Assembly (NCBI GenBank): GCA_016779205.1
Contig: JADHOC010000015.1
Coordinates: 1 to 64,000 of the forward strand
Direction of reading: 5' to 3'
Origin: Planctomycetota bacterium
GTDB taxonomy: Bacteria > Planctomycetota > UBA1135 > GCA-002686595
DNA: 64,000 bases
Positions within the stretch are counted from its first letter, which is position 1. Every line of letters begins with the position of its first letter. Below are positions 26,159 through 32,947 of the stretch, one piece after another. A program made the translations under genes and the position numbers. The notes below the pieces were generated by a model, which was given only the letters and a program-made list of their open reading frames with translations, did no database searches and was not told the origin of the DNA.

Positions 26159-26980
26159 TCAGCCGAGAAGGGAGAGCGCCAGCTGGGGCTGAGCGTTCGC
26201 CTGGGCGAGGACCGACGTGGCGGCCTGCTGCAGGATCGAGTTGCGGGTCAGGTCCGCGGTCTCGAAGGCGACGTCCACGTCGCGGATCCGGCTCTCGGCA
26301 GCGCTCGTGTTCTCACGCACGCTGGCGAGGGAGCGGAGGGTGCTGTCGAGGCGGTTCTGCTGGGCGCCGAGCGTACCGCGTGACGAGTTGACGCTGTTGA
26401 TCGCGGTGTCGATCGAGGCGAGCATCGAGGTGGCAGCACCCTGGGTGGTGATCCCGCCGCTGACGCCGAGGGTCGAGGCGGTCGTGTCCGCGCCGGTCAC
26501 CGAGATGGTGTCGTTGGCGGTGCCGTCGATACCGACCTGGATGGCGATCGCGGTGTTCGTGCCATCCAGGAGGCTCACGCCGTTGAACTGCGTGGTGGCG
26601 GAGATCCGGTCGACCTCGTCTACGAGCTGCTGGAACTCGCCGTCAAGCGTGGTCCGGTCGTCGGCGCTCAGGGTGCCGTTCGAGGCCTGCATGGACAGCT
26701 CCCGCATACGGCCGAGGATGTCGCTCACCTCGTTCAGGGCGCCTTCGGCGGTCTGAACCATGGAGACACCGTCCTGGGCGTTGCGAGACGCGACGCCGTA
26801 GGAGCGGATGTCGGCCCGCATGCGCTCGGAGATACCGAGGCCGGCGGCGTCGTCGGACGCGCTGGCGATGCGCAGACCGGAGGAGAGGCGGGCGAAGTTG
26901 CCACCCAGCTGGGCGCTACTGTTGAAGAGGTTGCGTTGCGCGTTCATTGACGCAACGTTGGTGTTGACGCGAAGTCCCAT
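26159..26980 (-). CDS. Flagellin (paralogue 3)
   Basis: A 273-residue filament subunit with only the conserved D0/D1 regions and a very short central part (about residues 140-185). The N-terminus MGLRVNTNVASMNAQRNLF, SSGLRIASASDDAAGLGIS and the C-terminus ENTSAAESRIRDVDVAFET, NSILQQAATSVLAQANAQP are canonical. It is closest to paralogue 2 in this window. It differs by Phe in AFETAD and Val in SVLAQANAQP. It probably has its own promoter in the 250 bp upstream. Late genes of this kind are normally FliA-dependent. Confidence 0.96.
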   Translation of the reverse strand: MGLRVNTNVASMNAQRNLFNSSAQLGGNFARLSSGLRIASASDDAAGLGISERMRADIRSYGVASRNAQDGVSMVQTAEGALNEVSDILGRMRELSMQASNGTLSADDRTTLDGEFQQLVDEVDRISATTQFNGVSLLDGTNTAIAIQVGIDGTANDTISVTGADTTASTLGVSGGITTQGAATSMLASIDTAINSVNSSRGTLGAQQNRLDSTLRSLASVRENTSAAESRIRDVDVAFETADLTRNSILQQAATSVLAQANAQPQLALSLLG

Positions 26981-27184
26981 TCGAGTTTCTCAGTTGTCGG
27001 ATATGGAGTCGATATGCGAACGATTAGTCGCCTCGCCTGGTCGCTACGTTGGCCCGTCTCTCCCCCGGCTTGGCCTCTGCCGTTCACGAACAGAGGGCTC
27101 CGAGTTCAAGGGTGGGGCGCGACCAGTCTTGGCAGGCCCTCGCCTCCGGCCGAGACCTGCAAGCTCTCTCGAGCCGCAGGCCCA

Positions 27185-27210
27185 CCCCCCCGAAATGCAC
27201 GCCGGGGGGG
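27185..27210 (-). terminator. C7G/CG7 hairpin after flagellin 2
   Basis: CCCCCCCG-N10-CGGGGGGG is a perfect 8-bp GC stem located about 25 bp after the flagellin 2 stop codon. It has no U-tract, like the hairpin after flagellin 3. Confidence 0.5.
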
Positions 27211-27233
27211 CTGACCGAAGCGAGTGGCTCAGA

Positions 27234-28058
27234 TCATCCCAGGAGCGACAGCGCGAGCTGCGGCTGGGAGTTGGCCTGCTGCAGGATCGCGGTGGACGCC
27301 TGCTGCAGGATGGAGTTGCGGGTCAGGTCGGCCGTCTCCATTGCGACGTCAACGTCGCGGATCCGGCTCTCTGCCGCGCTGGTGTTCTCACGCACGTTCG
27401 AGAGCGAACGGAGCGTGCTGTCCAGGCGGTTCTGCTGCGCACCGAGGACTCCTCGGGCGTTGTTCACGGAGTCGATCGCGTTATCGATCGTCGTCAGCAT
27501 CGTCGTCGCGGCTCCGAGGGTGGAGATCGAGCTCGACGCGAGGCTGAGGGTGCTGACGGTGACGTCCGCCGGGCTGAGCGCGATGGTGTCGTTCGCCGAG
27601 TTGTTCAGGCCAACCTGAATCGAGATCGCGGTCGAGGTTCCGTCCAGGAGGTCGACGCCGTTGAACTGCGTCGTCTCCGAGATGCGATCGACCTCGTCGA
27701 GGAGCTGCTGGAACTCGCCGTCGAGGGTGGCGCGATCGGTGGCGCTGAGGGTGCCGTTCGAGGACTGCATGGACAGCTCTCGCATACGGCCAAGGATGTT
27801 GCTGACCTCGTTCAGGGCGCCCTCTGCCGTCTGGATGAGAGAGATCCCGTCCTGGGCGTTACGGCGCGCGACGGAGTAGGAGCGGATGTCCGCACGCATG
27901 CGCTCGGAGATACCGAGGCCGGCGGCGTCATCCGCAGCGGTCGCGATGCGGAGTCCTGAGGACAGGCGGGCGAAGTTGCCGCCGAGCTGCTGAGACGAGT
28001 TGAAGAGGTTGCGCTGCGCGTTCATTGACGCAACGTTGGTGTTGACGCGAAGTCCCAT
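27234..28058 (-). CDS. Flagellin (paralogue 2)
   Basis: A 274-residue flagellin with the minimal D0/D1 architecture. It shares the start MGLRVNTNVASMNAQRNLF and almost all of residues 1-140 and 190-274 with paralogue 3. The differences are concentrated in the short middle (about residues 150-190, for example NNSANDTIALSPADVTV). The ATG at 28058 is chosen because the family always begins MGLRV; a longer frame from 28100 adds 14 non-homologous residues. A 396-bp leader region precedes it. Confidence 0.96.
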   Translation of the reverse strand: MGLRVNTNVASMNAQRNLFNSSQQLGGNFARLSSGLRIATAADDAAGLGISERMRADIRSYSVARRNAQDGISLIQTAEGALNEVSNILGRMRELSMQSSNGTLSATDRATLDGEFQQLLDEVDRISETTQFNGVDLLDGTSTAISIQVGLNNSANDTIALSPADVTVSTLSLASSSISTLGAATTMLTTIDNAIDSVNNARGVLGAQQNRLDSTLRSLSNVRENTSAAESRIRDVDVAMETADLTRNSILQQASTAILQQANSQPQLALSLLG

Positions 28059-28454
28059 GGTTTCTGCTTGGTTGCTTGGAGTTGGTGAACAGGTAGGCAA
28101 CGAGCGGCGCGTTTTGGTTCCAGCGGCAGGGCCAGGCGGAGAGGTCCGAGCCGTTCACATGCTCGGGCCTCCGCTTGACTGCGCGTTGGAGGCGCTGGTC
28201 GTCGTGCGGTGTCGTCCACGTGCCCCGACCCGGCGGCGAGTGCGGCCGCGGGGGCTCCCCGCAGCGCGCCTTGGAGCGGCGCCTGCGAGAGGACGAGGAT
28301 CTGGTTTCAGAGAACGGTCCTGGCGATGGGGCCAGGTGCGACCGAGGTCGATGCCGGGTGGAAAAGGGGGGGAGACCCTTGGGAGGTCCCCCCCCCACTC
28401 AGCGAATCGAGCCCGAAGGCCGCTTCTTTTTCGTTGTGACTCCGACGGGGCTGA
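28059..28454. other. Intergenic region between flagellins 1 and 2
   Basis: About 400 bp with no gene I can support. It contains the terminator of flagellin 1 (28361-28396) and, towards 28059, the promoter of flagellin 2. A box AACGCGCCG-ctcg-TTGCC on the minus strand (about 28117-28100) has a good TTGC half but a poor -24 half, so it is at best a weak sigma-54 site. No recognisable sigma-28 box. Confidence 0.45.
28361..28396 (-). terminator. Intrinsic terminator of flagellin 1
   Basis: On the minus strand, a G-run plus GACC pairs with GGTC plus a C-run (arms 28366-28378 and 28383-28396, one-base bulge). TTTT follows at 28365-28362. It is the only flagellin terminator here with a T-run, and lies about 60 bp after the stop codon. 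Confidence 0.75.
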
Positions 28455-29288
28455 TCAGCCCTGAAGGAGAGAGAGCGCGATCTGCGGCTGGACGTTCGCC
28501 TGCTGGAGAATCGAGGTGGCGGCCTGCTGCATGATCGAGTTACGGGTGAGGTCCGCGGTTTCCATGGCGACGTCGACGTCGCGGATGCGGCTCTCGGAGG
28601 CGGAGAGGTTCTCGCGCTGGACCTGGATGCTGCGGAGCGAGCTCTGCATCCGGTTCTGTTGCGCGCCGAGGACGCCGCGGGCGTCATTGACCGCGCCGAT
28701 GGCGCTGTCGATGCTGGCCAGCGCGCTCTGAGCGGCGGTGATCGTGTTGAGGTCAGCGGCCGCGATGGACAGCTGCGACGCGGAGGTCGAGTCGAGCGTG
28801 ACGTTGATCACGTCGTTCGTCAGGCTGTTGCCGATGCCAACCTGGATCGGGATCCCGGTGGAGGCGGAGCCGTCGAGGAGGTTGATCCCGTTGAAGACCG
28901 TGGTGTTCGCGATCCGGTCGATCTCGTCCTTGAGCTGGTCGAACTCGTTGTCGAGGGTGGCCCGGTCACTCGAGCTGAGCGTCCCGTTGGCGCTCTGCAT
29001 CGTGAGCTCCCGCATCCGAGTGAGGATGCCGCTGACCTCGCCGAGGGCGCCCTCGGCGGTCTGCGCCAGGGAGACACCGTCCATGGCGTTACGCCCGGCC
29101 ACGGTGTAGGACTTGATCTGGGAGCGCATCCGCTCGGAGATCGCGAGGCCGGCCGCGTCGTCGGCGGCGGTGGCGATCCGAAGACCAGAGGCAAGGCGCG
29201 AGAAGTTGCCCTGGAGGCGGCCCGAGGAGACGCTCAGGTTTCGCTGAGCGGTCATCGATGCGATGTTGGTGTTGACTCGAAGTCCCAA
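28455..29288 (-). CDS. Flagellin (paralogue 1), TTG start
   Basis: A 277-residue minimal flagellin, more divergent than the other two (MGLRVNTNIASMTAQRNLS; SILQQANVQPQIALSLLQG). All D0/D1 landmarks are kept. The initiation codon must be TTG (29288-29286), because the family-invariant GLRVN follows at once and no ATG or GTG lies upstream in frame at a sensible distance. The TTG would lower translation compared with the ATG-started paralogues. Upstream lie about 300 bp shared with the divergent activator gene at 29588. Confidence 0.95.
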   Translation of the reverse strand: MGLRVNTNIASMTAQRNLSVSSGRLQGNFSRLASGLRIATAADDAAGLAISERMRSQIKSYTVAGRNAMDGVSLAQTAEGALGEVSGILTRMRELTMQSANGTLSSSDRATLDNEFDQLKDEIDRIANTTVFNGINLLDGSASTGIPIQVGIGNSLTNDVINVTLDSTSASQLSIAAADLNTITAAQSALASIDSAIGAVNDARGVLGAQQNRMQSSLRSIQVQRENLSASESRIRDVDVAMETADLTRNSIMQQAATSILQQANVQPQIALSLLQG

Positions 29289-29473
29289 AGTTCCGAGAGG
29301 GGTTGAAGGTGGCGTCGGTTGCTGATTGCTGAGTTGCGTCTCCGTGGCGGCGTTGGCCGGCCGCGGGGCGCACTGGGGTTCTCGGAGGCGGGGCGGTTCG
29401 GTGAAGCGAGCCGCGTGGATTTCCCGCCACCCGGAGCCCGAACCGGCCCCGCAGACGCCGCGAGCGCCGATAC

Positions 29474-29490
29474 CCGGAAATCGTTTCCGC
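29474..29490. promoter_or_regulatory. CCGGAA-N5-TTCCG dyad in the flagellin 1 / activator intergenic region
   Basis: CCGGAA-ATCGT-TTCCGC matches the perfect dyad at 31119-31135 at 11 of 12 arm positions. It lies about 190 bp upstream of flagellin 1 and about 100 bp upstream of the divergent NtrC-type activator gene, so it could serve either. Confidence 0.45.
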
Positions 29491-29575
29491 TCGAAAACTC
29501 CCTGCTCCCCCCCGGATCTCGCGATCCGCCCCCACAGGCGGGCTGGCGCGGTGGACTTCGACTCCGCCCCTTCAC

Positions 29576-29581
29576 TAAAGT
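29576..29581 (+). promoter_or_regulatory. Putative leaderless -10 box (TAAAGT) of the sigma-54 activator gene
   Basis: TAAAGT ends 6 nt before the GTG at 29588, giving the same geometry as four other genes here. A TGGACT at 29552-29557 (18-bp spacer) is a possible -35. It would place the activator under a housekeeping-type promoter, at the top of the cascade. Confidence 0.5.
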
Positions 29582-29587
29582 CCGGGC

Positions 29588-30958
29588 GTGGCGCACATCC
29601 TGATCGCTGACGATGAGCCGGGGATCCGGACCGGGCTGGTGGCCATCTGCATGGCCGGCGGCCACAGGACCTCCGAGGCAGGCACCGGGGCAGAGACCCT
29701 CCGGCTCGCCGCCGAGGAGCGCCCGGACCTCGTGCTCTTGGACCTCCGGATGCCCGAGGGGGACGGGCTGGAGATCCTGCCCAAGCTCGCGGCCATGGAA
29801 GATGCCCCCGCGGTGGTCATCCTGTCCGGCTTCGCCGACGTCCGGACCGCGGTCCAGGCCATGCGCCTGGGGGCCGCCACGGTCCTCGAGAAGCCCGTGG
29901 ACCCCCCGGGCCTGCGGGAGATCCTCGAGCGCACCCTGGGGGCGCGGGGGATCAAGGAGGAGCGTGATCGGCTCCGGGAGGAGGTCGCCCAGCTCCGCGC
30001 AGGCCCGATCGTCGGCCACTCCGGGGCCATCAAGAGGGTCATCGAACACGTCGGTCGGGTGGCGGCCACGCCGCGGAGCACCGCGCTGATCACCGGCGAG
30101 TCCGGGGTCGGCAAGGAGCTGGTGGCCCGCGCGGTGCATGAACAGAGCGACCGCGCCGAGGGCCCCTTCATCGCCCTCAACTGCGCCGCGCTCGCCGAGG
30201 GCCTGCTCGAGGCCGAGCTCTTCGGGTACGAGCCCGGGGCCTTCACCGGAGGCGATCCCAAGGGGCGAGACGGCCTGATCACCGCCGCCAAGGGGGGCAC
30301 CCTCTTCCTCGACGAGCTGGGCGAGCTCGACCTCGGCCTGCAGGCCAAGCTCCTCAGGGTCCTCCAGGAACGCTCATTCCGGCGCGTCGGGGGCACCCTG
30401 GACCTCTCCATGGACGCCCGGGTGGTGGCGTCCACGAACCGGGACCTCGCCCGGATGGTCGAGGACGGCGAGTTCCGGGAGGACCTCTTCTATCGCCTGA
30501 ACGTGTTCTCGATCGTCGTCCCGCCCCTGCGGGACCGGAGGGAGGACATCGCCGCCCTGGCCTCCCACTTCCTCGGGCAATTCGCCGAGGAGCTCGGCCG
30601 CCCATATATAGGGTTCAGCGACGGCGCGCTGGCTCGCCTGGAAGCTCACAGCTGGCCCGGCAATATCCGCGAGCTCCGCAACACCGTCGAGCGCGCCGCG
30701 ATCATGACCAGCGGCGGCGAGGTGGACGCCCGCGCCGTGTCCCTGGCCGAGGGCGGCGAGCCCGGCGGCGCCGGCCAGGCCGCCTGGTCCCCCGAGGCGC
30801 TGCCCGAGGATCAGCTCTCCCTCGACCGGATGGAGGCCGCCCTGATCCGGCGAGCCCTCGACGTGACGAGCGGAAACAAAGGGCGGGCCGCGCGCGCGCT
30901 GGGGATTCATCGCTCGACGCTCTACAAGAAGCTCGAGGCGTACGACATCGAAGCCTAA
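29588..30958 (+). CDS. NtrC-family sigma-54-dependent response regulator (candidate flagellar master activator)
   Basis: A 456-residue REC-AAA+-Fis protein. The receiver has the acidic pocket DDE (8-10) and phospho-acceptor Asp52 (LLDLRMP). The AAA+ domain has Walker A GESGVGKELVAR and GTLFLDELGEL. The sigma-54-contacting loop reads GAFTGG rather than the nearly invariant GAFTGA. The C-terminal Fis helix-turn-helix (NKGRAARALGIHRSTLYKKL) is complete. No cognate kinase adjoins it. It precedes the giant fli operon, whose sigma-54 promoter has three dyad sites starting 19 bp after this gene. It is therefore a prime candidate to bind them. The start GTG is supported by the leaderless-type box. 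Confidence 0.9.
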   Translation: MAHILIADDEPGIRTGLVAICMAGGHRTSEAGTGAETLRLAAEERPDLVLLDLRMPEGDGLEILPKLAAMEDAPAVVILSGFADVRTAVQAMRLGAATVLEKPVDPPGLREILERTLGARGIKEERDRLREEVAQLRAGPIVGHSGAIKRVIEHVGRVAATPRSTALITGESGVGKELVARAVHEQSDRAEGPFIALNCAALAEGLLEAELFGYEPGAFTGGDPKGRDGLITAAKGGTLFLDELGELDLGLQAKLLRVLQERSFRRVGGTLDLSMDARVVASTNRDLARMVEDGEFREDLFYRLNVFSIVVPPLRDRREDIAALASHFLGQFAEELGRPYIGFSDGALARLEAHSWPGNIRELRNTVERAAIMTSGGEVDARAVSLAEGGEPGGAGQAAWSPEALPEDQLSLDRMEAALIRRALDVTSGNKGRAARALGIHRSTLYKKLEAYDIEA

Positions 30959-30976
30959 GCCCGCCTGAGGGCGAGC

Positions 30977-30993
30977 TGTCGCGTGCTGCGACA
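30977..30993. promoter_or_regulatory. Upstream activator dyad 1 of the fli operon
   Basis: TGTCGC-GTGCT-GCGACA is a perfect 6+6 inverted repeat with a 5-bp spacer, centred about 219 bp upstream of the sigma-54 -12 box. It is the best copy of the shared motif TGTCGY-N5-RCGACA. Confidence 0.75.
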
Positions 30994-31040
30994 CCGACGT
31001 TGAGCGGGGACCGCGCCCCCGGAGGCGTCAGCGCAGACGG

Positions 31041-31057
31041 TGTCGTGATAGACGACA
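31041..31057. promoter_or_regulatory. Upstream activator dyad 2 of the fli operon
   Basis: TGTCGT-GATAG-ACGACA is also a perfect 6+6 inverted repeat. Its centre is 64 bp (about six helical turns) from dyad 1 and 20 bp from dyad 3. Confidence 0.75.
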
Positions 31058-31060
31058 CGC

Positions 31061-31077
31061 TGCCGTAAGAAGCGACA
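31061..31077. promoter_or_regulatory. Upstream activator dyad 3 of the fli operon
   Basis: TGCCGT-AAGAA-GCGACA matches the TGTCGY-N5-RCGACA motif at 11 of 12 positions. It is 20 bp from dyad 2, which would put two activator dimers on the same DNA face. Confidence 0.65.
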
Positions 31078-31118
31078 CTTTCGGCCCTCACGCAGGGGGC
31101 CTGAAGGACCTTCTCGAT

Positions 31119-31135
31119 CCGGAAAAACCTTCCGG
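31119..31135. promoter_or_regulatory. CCGGAA-N5-TTCCGG dyad before the fli sigma-54 promoter
   Basis: A perfect 6+6 inverted repeat, CCGGAA-AAACC-TTCCGG, lying between the activator dyads and the -24 box. A related copy is at 29474-29490. It could bind a second regulator or a DNA-bending protein. Confidence 0.5.
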
Positions 31136-31189
31136 AAAACAGCGCCTGGGCCATCAAGGGATCGGTCGAGGCGGGTCGACAACCACGCC

Positions 31190-31205
31190 TGGCACCGGTC
31201 TTGCG
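31190..31205 (+). promoter_or_regulatory. Sigma-54 promoter of the giant fli operon
   Basis: TGGCACC-GGTC-TTGCG fits TGGCACG-N4-TTGCW at all invariant positions (GG at -24, GC at -12, correct spacing). Transcription would start near 31216, so the first gene must begin at the ATG at 31227, not the GTG at 31215. Confidence 0.88.
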
Positions 31206-31226
31206 CCGCTGCCCGTGGAACGACCC

Positions 31227-31943
31227 ATGGATCGACAGCACCACCTTCAAGGCTCGCCCGCCGCGGCGCGCACCTCCACCCAGCGCGGGAGCGACTCGCT
31301 CTCGCTCCAGGCTGGTCGGCAGCTGCGCTGGCCCCTCGGCGCCCTCCGCACCCTCCTCGAGGGCCGCCGCAGCGCGGGCCTCGAGGCGACGGAGCGGGAG
31401 TTCACCGAGCGCGCCATCGCCGAGCTCCTCCGCGCCGAGCGCGCGGCCACCGACCTGATCCGCTGGTCCGCGCCCCGGGAGCTTCGGCCGTCCCGGTGCA
31501 AGCTCTCCCAGCTGGCCTTCAGCCTCTCCAGCGCGCTGGATCGCCCCCTGCGGCAGCGCTGCCGCTTCGTCATCGAGGACGGCGACTCGGCCGTCACGAC
31601 CGACGGCAGCCTCCTGGTGGACGGAGTCTCGAGGGTGATCGAGCTCGCCCTGGAGGCCTCCGAGGGCGCCGATGAGGAGCTCATGGTCCACACCCACTCC
31701 GATGAGCAGTGGGCCACGATCAGCCTCATCAACGCGGGATCACGCCACGAGATCCACCCGGCCCAGAAGCTCGCGGAGTCCATCCTGCAGCGCGATCTGA
31801 TCGCCCTCGGCGGGCGGGTCTCCCTGCGCGACGCCGGTGAGCGCCGCTGCGTCGTCCTCTCGCTCCCCCGCGGCGACGGTGGCCTGAGCCAGTCCCAAAG
31901 GGCCGCACGACTGGAGCTTGCCAGCGTCGGAGGTGCCGCGTGA
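31227..31943 (+). CDS. Degenerate histidine-kinase-like protein, first gene of the fli operon
   Basis: A 238-residue cytoplasmic protein. The segment GRQLRWPLGALRTLLEG (30-46) reads like a HisKA phospho-acceptor helix (SHELRTPL...), but the His is replaced by Arg31. The C-terminal half resembles a collapsed HATPase domain: VSRVIELALEAS stands where the Asn box should be, and it ends ALGGRVSLRDAGERRCVVLSLP. The invariant Asn and clear glycine boxes are missing. It is probably a non-catalytic kinase relative that binds a partner such as the next protein or a receiver. The start is set by the sigma-54 promoter; its stop overlaps the next GTG (GTGA). The homology is weak and inferred by eye. Confidence 0.55.
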   Translation: MDRQHHLQGSPAAARTSTQRGSDSLSLQAGRQLRWPLGALRTLLEGRRSAGLEATEREFTERAIAELLRAERAATDLIRWSAPRELRPSRCKLSQLAFSLSSALDRPLRQRCRFVIEDGDSAVTTDGSLLVDGVSRVIELALEASEGADEELMVHTHSDEQWATISLINAGSRHEIHPAQKLAESILQRDLIALGGRVSLRDAGERRCVVLSLPRGDGGLSQSQRAARLELASVGGAA

Positions 31944-32941
31944 AGAGCGCAGAGATCACCGTGACCGAGGGGCTGATCGTCCTCCTCGCCATGAACGACG
32001 TGACCGTTGGGCACGCCTTCGCGAGCATCCTCGAGGCGAACGACCTCCAGGCTGCCACGGCCGACTGCTACGCCGACGCGCTTGCCCTCGCCGGTTGCGA
32101 CGTCGTCGTCGCCGAGTTCGGGGGGCCCGCCGGGGCGCTGGACGGGCTCGAGCTCGTCGAGCGGATCCGCGCCGCAGGACTCGATCCCTACATCGTGCTC
32201 GTCGGCGTCGACCCCAGCCACGACGACTACCGCCGCGCCGTCCGCCTCGGGGTCCATGACCTCCTCGAGCGCCCCCTGCTCCCCGAGCAGCTCGTGGCCG
32301 CCGTTGAGGCCGCCGCCGGGAGCCTCGACCAGGACGACGACGCTCCCTCCGGTGGCGAGGACGCCACCCTCGAGCTGATCCTCGCCGCTCACCCGCGCGC
32401 CGGCGAGGCAGCCGCACGCGACCTCATCAGCTGGGCCGTTCGCTGCGACATCACCCCCGCAGCCCGCGCACGGATCGGATCCACCGTCGCCGAGCTCATC
32501 GGGAACAGCGTCGAGGCCGGCGCCACCACGATCGAGGTCGAGGCCACCATGACCGCCCGCGAGCTCGAGGTCGAGATTCGCGACGACGGCCCTGGCTTCG
32601 ACACGGCCGCCGTGCTTGCGGAGGCTGCCAGCGGCTCCGACACCGGTCTCGGCCGCGCCCAGTCCCTCTGCGAAGAGATGCAGATCGCATCGGAGCTCGG
32701 CGCCGGCACCGCGATCCGCGTCCGCTTCGGCATCAGCGTCCTTGAGTTCGATGAGCCGCACCGGATCGACCTGAGCGACCTCGACTTCCTCGCTCCTGGA
32801 ACCTCCAAGGAGCTCCTGGCCACGCTGCAGGAGGACCCCGACGCGCCCGTCGTGCTGTCTCCCGCGCTGGCCGTTGTCGCCGGTCGACTCCTGGTCGGCC
32901 CTGACCCTCGCCGCACCCTCCAGGCGGCGCTCTGGAGCTAG
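31940..32941 (+). CDS. Pseudo-receiver / HATPase_c fusion protein
   Basis: A 333-residue protein in two parts. Residues about 10-125 look like a receiver domain, but the phospho-acceptor Asp is Glu59 (VVVAEF) and the acidic pocket is reduced (Asn19-Asp20), so it may be locked in an active-like state. Residues about 150-270 are a GHKL ATPase domain with the N box ELIGNSVEAGA, G1 DDGPGF and G2 DTGLGRA, like RsbW-type anti-sigma kinases. There is no HisKA. A C-terminal extension of about 60 residues is unfamiliar. Coupled to the degenerate kinase by GTGA overlap. A regulatory role in flagellar gene control is plausible but unproven. Confidence 0.6.
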   Translation: MKSAEITVTEGLIVLLAMNDVTVGHAFASILEANDLQAATADCYADALALAGCDVVVAEFGGPAGALDGLELVERIRAAGLDPYIVLVGVDPSHDDYRRAVRLGVHDLLERPLLPEQLVAAVEAAAGSLDQDDDAPSGGEDATLELILAAHPRAGEAAARDLISWAVRCDITPAARARIGSTVAELIGNSVEAGATTIEVEATMTARELEVEIRDDGPGFDTAAVLAEAASGSDTGLGRAQSLCEEMQIASELGAGTAIRVRFGISVLEFDEPHRIDLSDLDFLAPGTSKELLATLQEDPDAPVVLSPALAVVAGRLLVGPDPRRTLQAALWS

Positions 32942-32947
32942 AAGACC

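Noticed and set aside
26159..29288. Flagellin array as a phase-variation cassette with inversion sites
   Set aside because: All three genes are in the same orientation and complete, and no recombinase gene or inverted hix-like sites flank them.
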